DNA from: Alnus glutinosa | Taxonomy: Eukaryota; Streptophyta; Magnoliopsida; Fagales; Betulaceae | DNA length: 64,000 bases | Assembly (NCBI RefSeq): GCF_958979055.1 | Contig: NC_084890.1 | Location: 1,426,001 to 1,490,000 of the forward strand | Reading direction: 5' to 3' | Shown here: positions 35,853 through 46,930 of the stretch, piece after piece | How positions within the stretch are numbered: the stretch's first letter is position 1 | Layout of the letters: every line of letters starts with the position of its first letter | The notes under the pieces: model-generated | Seen by the model: the letters and a program-made list of their open reading frames with translations, nothing else | Told to the model about the DNA's origin: nothing | Database searches by the model: none | Program-made: the position numbers and the translations under genes

Positions 35853-35894
<42 letters not shown>
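35380..35894 (+). mobile_element. Possible retroposon 3' fragment with poly(A)
   Basis: The block ends in about 37 A residues (35858-35894), preceded by TTTCTTTCGCTCCTT, like a non-LTR retroposon tail. No coding motif or target duplication was confirmed, so this is tentative. Confidence 0.35.
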
Positions 35895-35898
<4 letters not shown>

Positions 35899-36261
35899 AT
35901 TTTTCAGCCCAACAGCTGAATCACTTATTGATGAGGTGGACAAATAATTTTGAGCCTAGATGGGGTACCCAGAAGTCAATGGATAGTCAACAGTCCTAAG
36001 ATTGTTGTCTATCTCCAGCGTGTGTACACGTAGGATGAGGCTGGCAATTCACATTAGCTCCGTGCAAATTGCAGTGGAAATGACTAGACCTACAATCGCT
36101 ATTTTGGTGAGCGGTGACTGGATGGCTTGACTTAAACCGATAAAAATTTTCAGCAATTTTATTACTCATATTATTCGCCCGAGACAGAACTAGAAGTTAA
36201 ATTTTAAGGGGGCCAAACGATATAAAATAAAAATTCAGAGGCCAAAATAAGAAAGAAATAA

Positions 36262-36305
<44 letters not shown>

Positions 36306-37613
36306 ATACTATTTTTCTAACAAAAGGTAAAATAATATTTTTTTAGAGGTATGGCTCTGCTAATTTCATCACTATTGTTAACAATTTGAACGATAAATAT
36401 AAAAATCTTTATAAAACCTATATGTCCGAACAAATTATGATCAATTTGTCTGCTAAAGTAAAATAGGCTGCGTAGGAATTCCGGATCTGAATTATGCATG
36501 TCATTTTCAAGTTAAGTGTGGCGTGGGAAGCTGCCACAACTTTGTCCATGACTTTAGGTTAAAGAATCAAGTAGAAAACTGTTATAAGTACTTTAGGTTT
36601 TGCTATAATTTGACCATATGGAAAGCGATGGAATGTCATAGACAGGCATAACATATAATATTATTCAGGGAATACAATATGCATATGATCACTTGATCTT
36701 ATGTTGTGAAATTGATAAATACCGCATGTTATTCTCGACACCATCATATCGATCTGTCCATCTTAATTTATTGAAGAAAAAAAAAAATTAACAGTAATTT
36801 TATAGATTTCTTTCGATACTTACTAATATATATTTAGGCCTCATTTAGTTTGCAGAATAAGTTATTAAAATAGAATGACTATTCCATGGGAATAACTATT
36901 CCTTTATTTGGCAGGGATCCATTCTTTGGAATAGCTATTTCATGGGAATAACTATTACCTTACAGTTTTTTAGATGAATAGCTATTCCTGAGAGAATAAA
37001 CAACATTTTCCAAAAAAAATCATATTTTTCTTTAATTTTTCAATCTAAACTTAAAAAATTAAAAAATTAAAAAAAAAAACAAAAAACAAAGAAATTAGAT
37101 TATGGGTAGCCACCCCACATATCTAAGGTCCAACATTTTATTTTATTTTTTAAGATATAATTTTTTTTAAAAAAAAAAAATAAGATATTATGTAGGTGTT
37201 TTAGTAATTTTGGATCAATTCTAACTGTGGTATATGCGTTGTCACCAAATTAAGGAATTTGAATAATTATTCCATTCCACTTTTCTTCATTCCCGATAAT
37301 AACTCTTTATTTTTCTAATGTAATAGTTACGGTACTACAACTTTTATTACAACTTCTTATAAATTCATGTGGCACTTCATATTTTAGAAGGTGACATTGT
37401 AAGTATCACTTAACTTGTCATGATAATTTATAAATATAACAAATAACATGTAGACCGGCACGTGACAATACGAAGTGAATTGTTTAATCAATTTGTAGAA
37501 CTCAATTATTTAGGCTGACCCGGGAGGTAGCTTTATGCCAATTAACAACCCTTTCTTCTTAATTGCGACCAATGGGCAAACAAGTATATTTTTCTCCTTG
37601 TACAGTTTTTACT

Positions 37614-37648
<35 letters not shown>

Positions 37649-38094
37649 CTTTAAGGAAACTGAAACACTCCTTTGCTCTTGTCAATTCGACACAGCTGCA
37701 GCAACAAACCGGCCTGGTCCATTCTAGAGGGGGCTGCTTATGAGGCGGGCCCTTTCCACAGAACATTTCACTGATTGATCAGAGGTTCAAAATATCCAAA
37801 GTTCCGGCCGCTTCGGAAGGTCGTCTGAATCCAAATTGCTTCGAGTTTACTAAAGCGCCAACACTATTTGACTGTAATCATTGCCGACTTTCTTTGTCTT
37901 TCCATGTCTTGTTGCTTATAAGCATCGTTACGAAGACACCAGGCCGCACACACAGTTTGATGATCATCATCTCATCCGTACCCACTTTTAGAGAAGCTTG
38001 CAGCTGAGTTTCAAACAGAATATAAGGAACTAATTTACCACAGCTCCAGCCACCAAATTGCTCAAGGAGATACGTACGTGTGAAGGATTGAGAT
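35895..38094. other. Intergenic, repeat-derived, no gene seen
   Basis: 36175-36301 looks like the left end of a hAT MITE (GAGACAGAACTAGAAGTTAA) ending in an A-run. 36836-37310 has Tourist-like wording (GGCCTCATTTAGTTTGC) but no right end could be fixed. 37615-37648 is a T-run. Confidence 0.4.
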
Positions 38095-38307
38095 CAGGGA
38101 CAGAAATAAAAAGTTGATTTTAGAGGGGCCAAATTGTAGTAAAAAAAAATTGAGGGGCTAAAGTTAAAAAAAAAAAAATGACCTAAAATATGTTTTTTTA
38201 ACAAATTTCAAAGCCAAAAAATGCATTTTTTGACAAAAACAAATTGCTATAGGGAGGCTAGAGGGGGGATCGTGGCTCCCACTAGCTCTCCTCTAGTTCT
38301 GTCTCTG
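38095..38307. mobile_element. hAT-type MITE, 213 bp
   Basis: Flanked by the perfect 8-bp duplication ATTGAGAT (38087-38094 and 38308-38315). Ends are inverted: CAGGGACAGAA on the left and TTCTGTCTCTG on the right. An 8-bp duplication with CAGGG-type ends is the hAT signature. The interior is A-rich with GAGGGG motifs. Confidence 0.9.
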
Positions 38308-39644
38308 ATTGAGATCATGTGTAATACTACGAAGGATTGATATTGTGTGCGACAGTATAATAAGTTGTTTATTAAAATGAATAATTTATATTAGGACAAT
38401 ACATACAAAAGAGGGGATATAGTGGCTTACAATGTAGGGGTGACCGAGCCACCTCAATAGACAGAGAGTAGCTTGGAGATTGCCGAATCATCCCAATGGT
38501 TAAATGGGATGGTCCAACTATTGTCAACCCAACATTTTCAGTCACCTTCAATAACCGAGCTGAGGGTGATGGAATCAACCCCTTTGATTATAAGGAGTGG
38601 CTCGGTCAATCAACGTGCAAACACCCCATGGAGACACACGACATATCATTCTTTTTTTCTAAAAGTAAATGAGTCTATCCCCAAGGTGAGCAATGAGCGG
38701 AAGCCACAACAAAGTGGGACTTCCAAAATCAATACGGCAGGTGATGGCATGGTTATTAGAGACCATGAAGACTGGTGTCGAAGAAAATGTTGAGCCAGAA
38801 GAAAGTAAAGCTATGCCTGGACTTGAAGCTTAAAATTTGCTTATAACATCAGATTGAACTACAAGCCAATACTTCCACGGATCCTCCAAATCTCCCAAAA
38901 TTGAGATGCCCAAATTGCACTGTAATTTTAATGAGACATGTTACATGCACCTTTCTTGTACATCATTTTTTTAAATCGACCATTGAAACCACAAATCCAA
39001 TAATTAATTTTAAAAAATGATGTATAAAAGATATACAAGATATGTGAAAAATGATTTCTCAATTCTGTTTCTAATAGCCCACAGAGAAGGGTCCTGCTCG
39101 CTGCAACCCACACCTCATGCTGCCAGGATAAGTTGACCCCGCAGTCCTTTTTCTGTGGGTGCTCAAATTACGCTACAATACGAACGCCCAACTGTAAGAG
39201 ACTTTAATTCGAAGGAGACTCGGCTTTTGAAAAATGCAATTCGAGCACCCCCAGCTTTTGAAACTAGAGACTAACCTGTCGAGTGCTGAAAACATTATTG
39301 AGGGGGCACACCAAACGTGGTCGGATGCAAATGAAATGGACTTTCCCACACTTAGCACAAAGTAGTTTTCTCAAAGATTAAACGTTTTCTTTTACTAAAT
39401 GAAAATTGAAAGTGTCAAATAATTTACGATGCTGTTGTGAGAGTTGAGAAACTTTCGTGAAGCCGCCTAGCATCTATTGAAGGAGTACAACTAGATAATA
39501 ATGAAAACATAGGGGCAAGAGTTTTGGGGCCATGGCCCCCCATAGCACTCAAGCTGTGGCTCCAACACTGGAATACAATAACAAGGAGCGAAGAACCATG
39601 CTGTGAATAACCCAGTGAGGCTGCAAATTAGCAGACGCCATTCT
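38308..39644. other. Intergenic, 3' flank of EMC3
   Basis: Short open frames (38473-38793 plus, 38372-38578 minus) show no recognised domain. 39490-39580 includes a GGGGCCATGGCCCC palindrome, possibly another small MITE. The last part is probably the EMC3 3' untranslated region. Confidence 0.4.
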
Positions 39645-42445
39645 TCAGCTGAGAACTTTTCTCAATACTGCTTCAGCACGATGCTCAAATTTTGGTAGCG
39701 CCCAGTCGTGCTGAACTATGTCGAGACTGTCTTTCTCAGCACCCAAGCTCTGAAAAAATAAAAAAGAAGTCTCTAAGATTGGGAGTCATTCATGATGGAG
39801 AATGATGGTCTTCAAATGGGTCCCTACCAAAATTCTTTAAAAAAAAAAAAAAAGGTTGAAAATCAATTTTTAGCATGTTTACATATACCAAAATGTCCCA
39901 TCTAACAAGGTTTATTCCAGAGAGGAAACTATACCAGATGTATATAAGGAACAATATTGTTGAAATCCCGGACAAAAGCATAGGAAGGAAGAAAAGAAAA
40001 GCCATCCAACTAGAAAGCAAGTCACTCACAAATTATGGGTACATGTTGAGCAATTAAGAATTATGTTGGCAACTATTCCAGATATTCCTACATGCATAAT
40101 CGAGTGGGCCTAGCCATCCAACTGGAAAGCAGGTCACTCAAAAGTACAACCATGCTTCACCTAAGCTTCACATGCTAATGCCTGCTTATCTATCTTAATA
40201 TATAAACGAGAGAGAGACAGAAGGGGAGAGGGCGGCAGGGGGGGGTTATGTTTGCACATGACCAAAAGTGAAAAGAAAAATGGAGGAGTGGGAGGGGTAT
40301 ACAGGAACAGGTTGTTTGAAAAACTCTAAGTTCTCAAAATAGCTGCATTTCTCACAAGAACCAACAGAGCAGCCTAAAAAAAAAAAAAAAGAGCTTAATC
40401 CTAATAAGGGCACAGCAAAAAACTTAAAATTTTACCCTTGTTGGATCAAAGCCAAACCCACTCATTTGCATCATACGCTGGGTGTCATCAGTGGCTGCAT
40501 CAGAAAATGTCATATCATTAATTCAAATATTGATATAGAAATCTCAGCATCAGAGAAATTATGAATGACAGCTGCATGACTTCAGAATCATTTAACAACA
40601 ATCAAAATGTATTTTTTAATAACATCTTAATAAGCTCTAGATCAATACTAACCATTGTCTTCTCCCAGTATGAGACTAAATAAACCTCTTAATCCAAACA
40701 GATTGAGAAAATACCTGAAAGAATGAATTGTGAGTTATTAGACGCAGCCAGGCAACTACCTAAGAGATAGAAGATAAATCCAGAAAATTTATTTAAATGA
40801 ATGGAAGAATCATAAACTTTGAGAGATACCATGAGCGACTACTGACATAACTAACATCCACGGTACTCAAGTCAATTCCATTCTGTAACATTGACCTGAA
40901 CCTCTGAGTCAATGGAAATGGTATTTTAGCTGCAGAAAGCAGAGGCATTTAGATAACCTTACAAGATAATATCAATATATGGAAATTTACAAAGTGTGGG
41001 GATCAATCAACCAGGGAATTTAAGACTAACAATACGGTCAGAAAAGGAAGAGGATGAAAGCATATATTTGAAAGAACAAAATACAAAAGAAAATCATTTA
41101 AGACAGAAAACGTTAACACAACTAATGTTCCTACCATCTCAGCATGACACCTAAAAATTGAAATGCAACACAAGAAACATGAAGTAATGTTTCCATATTT
41201 TTTCGATAATAAAATTTCAAATGAAGAAATAACCAGGGAATCAAGGAATTAACAGTGGTATAGAAACAAACCTGCTACAAATCCCGAGAAGAAAAAGTTG
41301 ACCCATGCGAAAGTAAGAGTCTGATCAACAATAGAGTATCAATACGATCTATTTCTAATTCAAGCAATTATACCAACAAGTAAAAGTAACATAGTTCAAG
41401 CAATTACAACAATGTCTTATCAAAAGAGGAAAAACTATGTAACTTGCAATACCTGGGGTATAATCATTGAAAGGTTTTTCTTCATCATATCCATAGCCAT
41501 ATTTGGATCAGAGAACATTTGCGCCTGGGCATTTTGAGCCTGGCCCTTAGGAACAAACAATAGCCCATTTTCCTGCCATGCCACGACATATACATAACTT
41601 CAGTATCTGTGTCTTAGACACAACCAAATGAAGATGACAAGCTTGTCTAGGCAAATGCACTCCTCTAGAAACAACATAAAAAATAAAGAACCAAACTAGC
41701 CTGCTCGTTACAACTTTAAAACACAAAAGGCAGGTCGCTAGGACCACCAAACAAAGGAAAAAACCACCAGAATTCACATATTCATCTTGTCATAACTATG
41801 AGGATAACAAAACCTAGGTAAAACTTCAAAATCCCTAAATTTACACTTGAATTTGACTTCAATCGGCACTAAAATCTTTGCAAGTCTTGCTTAAAAATAT
41901 ATTCTCAAAGCAGTGATTAAACCTTGGAATTAGAAATTGCACACCATTTTATGAAATTTAAAACACTCTCAGAATAAGAAATTGAGCTCAAACAGACCTA
42001 TCATCGAAATCATTTACACTTCAAATCATTCTCTAATCTAATTCTTAGATTAATCATATGCTCAATTACCACTTACAACAAAAATTACTAATCGTAAACC
42101 ATAATTAGATTAGATACCTCATTGCTGTAATAGAATCTGCGAGCGCGAAACGACTTGAAAGGAATGAAGTTAGCGCCGGCACGTAAATTCCGAGCCCTAA
42201 CGATGACTTGCCTGAACCAATACCAAAAAATCCCAAAGCCTATGAATAAAATTGCGTAATAATTTAATTATAGATAAGGGTTTGGATACTTGCCCTTCTT
42301 TGACGATTTTGGCATCGGGGACTTGGTTGGAGCGCATGAGCTTGGAGACGAAGTGGCGGAGCACTCCGATGAGGACCATCACCACCGAGAGCGGGATCAG
42401 CACCCAGTCTCTGATCGCCGTGTCTAGCACCAGATCTTCCGCCAT
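39645..42445 (-). CDS. EMC3: ER membrane protein complex subunit 3 (246 aa, eight exons)
   Basis: Coding exons from the start: 42445-42294, 42211-42118, 41572-41453, 41320-41272, 40929-40830, 40714-40653, 40494-40436, 39749-39645. Phases sum to 246 codons, the length of the Arabidopsis protein. EMC3 is the Oxa1/YidC-like insertase core of the complex that inserts tail-anchored and multi-pass proteins into the ER membrane. Membrane segments are near residues 13-33 ([16 protein letters not shown]), 123-141 ([16 protein letters not shown]) and 172-190 ([16 protein letters not shown]); [20 protein letters not shown] is the conserved Met-rich cytosolic part. Intron 1 uses a GC donor. Start ATG 42445 fits the family N-terminus [14 protein letters not shown]. 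Confidence 0.95.
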
Positions 42446-42454
42446 TATCAACCA

Positions 42455-42481
42455 CTAGAGAGAGAGAGAGAGAGAGAGAGG
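42455..42481 (-). repeat. (CT)n tract in the EMC3 leader
   Basis: A run of AG (CT on the gene strand) starting 10 bp before the start codon. Such tracts are common in plant 5' untranslated regions and can vary in length. Confidence 0.85.
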
Positions 42482-43303
42482 CTGTGTACTTCTAATTCTG
42501 ATCTCCCTCTCTCGGCGCTTCTCGGTTTGTTTCGATAGACCTTACGCGTCGTCGTGACAAGCGAGTGGGGTTGTTATTGTCTTTGTATAATGCTCAGATA
42601 ATCAGATTTGGTGGAGGTTTATGACGACGAAATGTCGCCTTAACAAGTTTCGTTTTTTGTAAAACAAATATCTTCAGTGACGATAGTGGAAATTTCCAAG
42701 TCGCCTTAATAAACATATCTAAGTTGGTGATGTTTCGTTACCAAAATACTTTGTTTGTAGTCGTAACAAGTGAGGAACTTAATCAGGACTGTCATAGCGA
42801 ACTAGTTGTAGATGGAGACACTAAAACAATAAATGAGATGGAATATATATATCTTTTAACAAACTTTTGGATTTTATTTTTTAACAATGACCCCGATTCA
42901 AAAGTTGGTCCAAACTGCTACATTATTATTAATGTGGAATAGTTGTCGGATAAAAATGTAAATTTTAATATTACTCTTCTTTTTTCTTTTTTTTTACTTC
43001 ACGACTAATTTTATGACGAAAGTATATAGTTTTTTTTTTAAGGCATTAAATAGTTGTTAGAGATAGTGGCTCATATTCACTTTCTCAGCCACATGCAGTT
43101 GGGTTTTGTATGTTTTTGAAAGATGCTTGGCTTGCTGTTGATGCATCGTCCAGTTGCTTGATTCTTTTCTGTAATATGCTTCTTCTAACTTTTCTTTTGT
43201 AGACAATTTCTATAAGATATACGTTTACTCTTTGAGATTTGAATGACTTCCGGTCCCTTCAGGCCACCTCGATCATTTTCATTATCTCAACGTAGAGATC
43301 GAA
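42482..43303. promoter_or_regulatory. Shared divergent promoter region
   Basis: The only sequence between EMC3 (minus) and the NTF2-like gene (plus); 858 bp separate the two start codons. It holds AT-rich stretches and scattered GACGAAA/TTTCGT and GTCGCCTTAA words, perhaps from an old DNA transposon. No precise promoter element is assigned. Confidence 0.4.
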
Positions 43304-45383
43304 ATGGCCTTGGTCTCTTTCCCCACCCCCCAATACAGCAGCAGATTAATCTCACATTCCCTTTCATACATCTCTCTAGCAAGAAATCCACAAAATCTCT
43401 CTAGCCAAACAAGATTTAAGGCTTATGTTCTTGGTAGTTTCAACTCTCCAATTTCACACTACCCTTTGATCCATAGCAGCTTTTCTTCAAGGCCCCGACG
43501 CTTAGCACTGGTGCCATTTGATGCTAAAAACTCAGAATCAGGAGAGGAAGATCATCGAGCTCTGGAGACAGTTCTTAAACTTTACAGCGCAATTAAGAAC
43601 AAAAGCATCAATGAATTATCTGATCTAATTGGAGATGAATGCCGGTGCATCTGCAATTTCTTCTCATTTTTCCAGCCCTTCCAAGGGAAAATGGTATATC
43701 CACTTTCAACTAAGAATAAATCACATTTTCTTTTTGTTCATGTCGACTAAAGGTCTATGGTGTTCCTTTCTTGCAGCAAGTGTTGGAATTTTTCTCTTAT
43801 CTGATTAGAAGCTTTGGAGATAATGCTGAATTTGTCATAAAACCAACATTTCATGATGGAATGAAGGTCGGTATTTCATGGAAACTAGGTATGCCATATT
43901 CTTCTTGAAGCGGAACTAGAAATTAAAGTTTGCAGGTAGAACTTTAAAATAAAAAAGAAAAAAAGAAAAAGGAAGGCATCGGTTATTTTGCCTTTCCCAA
44001 ATTTTAGGTATGCCATTAGTTCTGCCCTTACTTCTTTTAGCCGCGATCAAGAGTTGAACCAAAAATTGTAATACGAGAGAAACTATAAAAACACTTTTTT
44101 TGGGGGGTTTGGGGGGGTTAATTTTGGGGGGTCAAAATTATAAAAATGATATATTTTTAAGGAATTTTTAAAATTTTGGAAGCTAAAACCCAAAGATAAA
44201 AGCTTGGTTCGACCACTGGTTGTGATATCATATTCCTTTAGATGGGTAGCATTTTAAGAGGTTCTATTCACTGTTGTACTTGATTTATTTGCAGAATGGA
44301 AAAATACACATGTACCTTTGGGAAAGGGTTTGAGCTTCTATATATGCCATATCTACCAGGGGAAGGTGTATATAAGGTATCACAGATATTCTACCTCAGT
44401 TTTTTTTTTTTTTTTTTTGTTATTATTATTATTTTTTCATCTTGTTTAGATGATAGATTAGAAGCACGGAATTTTGCTCAAAAATGAGAATGAGTTTACC
44501 ACCATATTTTCTCCGCAGAACAAAAGGTGTTGTAATTAATAGGAAAAATATCTTAGACAGTACGACTTTTATTATAGGCTCTTTACAAATTGATATGGTA
44601 ATCCATGTCGCACTGCCGACATCAACTACATCCTCAAATTTAATTATTTAATGGCTAACGTGATAAGTGCGCGTGGACTTACAAATTGACATGGCATTCT
44701 TTGTGGCATTCTCACGCCAACCACAATTAAATTTATGACTAATAATATTTACAAATAACACATCTCTAAATTTAATTGCTCAGTCGTTGGCGTGGTAAGT
44801 GCCACATGGACAATCACGTTAATTTGTAAGAGACTTGTAATAAAAATTGTAATATTCTTAGCCGCACTCATTTACTTTGAGATTAATTTTTTTGGTTATT
44901 CCATAAATGATCAAACCCATCTATAATCTACCAAAACAAAAACAAAAAATATAGAGAGTTTGACATACGAACTTCACTAGAGCTCGGAAAAGCACACATT
45001 AATCCCGCTTTTGGTCTTTATGTTAACATAATTTTTCGATTATCCAGAAATATGGAAATGTTCATGGAACCGCTCCTTTATATTGAACCTCTGAGAATGG
45101 TACGAGACACTGACCGTTTTCTTGTTTTCTTCTCTCCCTCTTTTTGGCACTTGAGCTCATAATCATTGGTGCAATGTTACATTTGTGTTTGTTTGCCTCT
45201 CTTTTTCCTTTTTCTTTTTTTCCTTCGCAGAAATTGATGGGATCTGTCATGGCTGCGATGGAGAAGATGGATTTTTACAGAGAGTCCAAGAATAAAGCCA
45301 AGAGAGTCATATTTGTTTTCCTCACTCTGTTTCTCATTGGTGCCTCTCTGTTCTTATTTAAACTCACTTTCCATTCGTCTTGA
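43304..45383 (+). CDS. Plastid-targeted NTF2-like protein with C-terminal membrane helix (262 aa, five exons)
   Basis: Exons: 43304-43693, 43777-43888, 44295-44376, 45048-45099, 45231-45383, all GT-AG; phases add to 262 codons. Residues 1-65 are rich in Ser, Arg and hydroxylated residues, typical of a chloroplast transit peptide. Residues about 85-215 form an NTF2/SnoaL-like domain (ALETVLKLYSAIKNKSINEL, FVIKPTFHDGMKVGISWKLE). Residues about 237-258 are a hydrophobic helix (VIFVFLTLFLIGASLFLF), followed by a short tail. Exon 3 has two possible donors; 44376 keeps the frame and gives YIRNMEMF. It is divergent from EMC3. Function is unknown; binding of a small ligand or partner is only a fold-based guess. 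Confidence 0.85.
43914..44219. mobile_element. Possible hAT-like MITE in intron 2 of the NTF2-like gene
   Basis: GCGGAACTAGAAATTAAAG at the left and TTGGTTCGACCACTGG at the right resemble the GGCGGA/TCCGCC ends of the hAT MITEs elsewhere, with a GGGGGTTTGGGGGGG stretch inside. No clean 8-bp duplication was found. Confidence 0.4.
44557..44864. mobile_element. MITE in intron 3 of the NTF2-like gene
   Basis: Inverted ends: TACGACTTTTATTATAGGCT with TTTACAAATT at the left, and AATTTGTAAGAGACTTGTAA with TAAAAATTGTAA at the right. Related sequence lies at 37330-37480 and 62400-62620, so it belongs to a dispersed family. Confidence 0.55.
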
Positions 45384-46496
45384 GGTACGAACCATAGTGA
45401 TGTGATTTACACAGAACAAGCAAATTCATTCATGCTAATAGTTGAACACTGGCATCGAATAGGCATCCCCTACAATTGGCTAGATGATGAATTGCAAGCA
45501 ATTCAACAGCTAATTGCAGGGAATCCTGTAGAACCTCGGGTAAATAACTTTATCTTACATGAATTAACTAATGAACCATAGACCAATTCTAGCTAGTTAA
45601 AGGTTAAATGCAACAACAACTTCTGCCATCTAACAAGATACGCATAAAGATCCTTAAGGATGTACAGAGGATTCACCATTCTAACCAGTCCCCTTCAGTC
45701 AGTTCAGAGGTTAGCATTGAATGGAAAGAAAGATAATAAAGTGAGAAAGAAAAATTAAATCCAGGGCAATGGCATAACTACGAGATCCTCCTTGCCATTG
45801 GCCCATGGTTTACATATTCATTCTCACAAATAACCAAGTAATATAAAACATTTCATCTAACCATGTCAATGCACCAAAAAAAAGAAAAAAGAAAAGAGCA
45901 GAAAAAGAAAACGATTCTTCACTATCTGTTCTACCATCAGAAGAGACTATATGCCAACAGTCTCGTGCACCTGCAAAAAATAAAACAAAACTAATCCATC
46001 AGTTGTTTAGCACAAAACAGACCATGCCTACAATATTTATTGATTAACCATTGCAAAATATATATTGGTAGACAGAGACAACCATAGAAGCACATCAACT
46101 GCAAAAGTATATACTTCGTGACTTTGTGTGCGAAAAAATATTGGGGTTGTTGAGTAAACTAATAATACGATGGAAATGCCGGCAAAGACCCAAACACTTA
46201 TTTTCATCTGAAACTCACAAATGACAAACCCTAAAGGGCTTGATGGAACAGAATTGTACAGCAACATAGTACCCAATAAGGAAAAAGAAAAACACCATAT
46301 AACAGGGAAATCCAACATGAAGCAGAAGGTTAACAAACAGACTTGGGGTCAGACATGCTGAACGTGAAACATGCACGTATAAAAGCAGATGATGGGAGAT
46401 TGGCAGGATTCTGCAGATAGATCAATCGAATGTAAAAACTAAAAAGGGACAACATTAACAATGCACGGAGTTCATACCAGTCAACAGTAGCAAGCA
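45384..46496. other. Convergent 3' flanks
   Basis: It lies between two convergent genes (NTF2-like plus, SWIB minus). Part is likely 3' untranslated sequence; a minus-strand TTTGCAG before GTGCACGAGACTG near 45975 could be the acceptor of a 3'-UTR intron of the SWIB gene. No other gene was seen. Confidence 0.4.
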
Positions 46497-46871
46497 TCAT
46501 GACCGTTTGAATAAATGATGGCGTGCTAGCATCTCCTGTATCCCCAGTGCAGAAATGCTTTCGCATCCAAGGAGCTCATGAAGCTGTGCATCACATAATA
46601 TGACCATCGAGTTTAAAGGATCCTACAACCACACAAGTAAAGCCACTAAGATTAATTGCCACCTGATAAAACTTCCAAAACAAAGCAAGATAACTATTAA
46701 CAGTGATGATGGACAGCTGGGTGACAACATAATGCTAATCATAAGGAACCAGATAAAATCACAATATGTATGAAATCAAGAAACAAACCAAGCTATCAGA
46801 ATAATCTTCTCACGTACATGCTGGATTGGTAAGCCTAGATAAAGAGACTAATTTAAGCTGTAAATTTAGAT

Positions 46872-46930
<59 letters not shown>

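Noticed and set aside
35858-36301. Poly(A) runs as transcript ends
   Set aside because: Long genomic A-runs are more likely retroposon tails or simple repeats; no gene precedes them.
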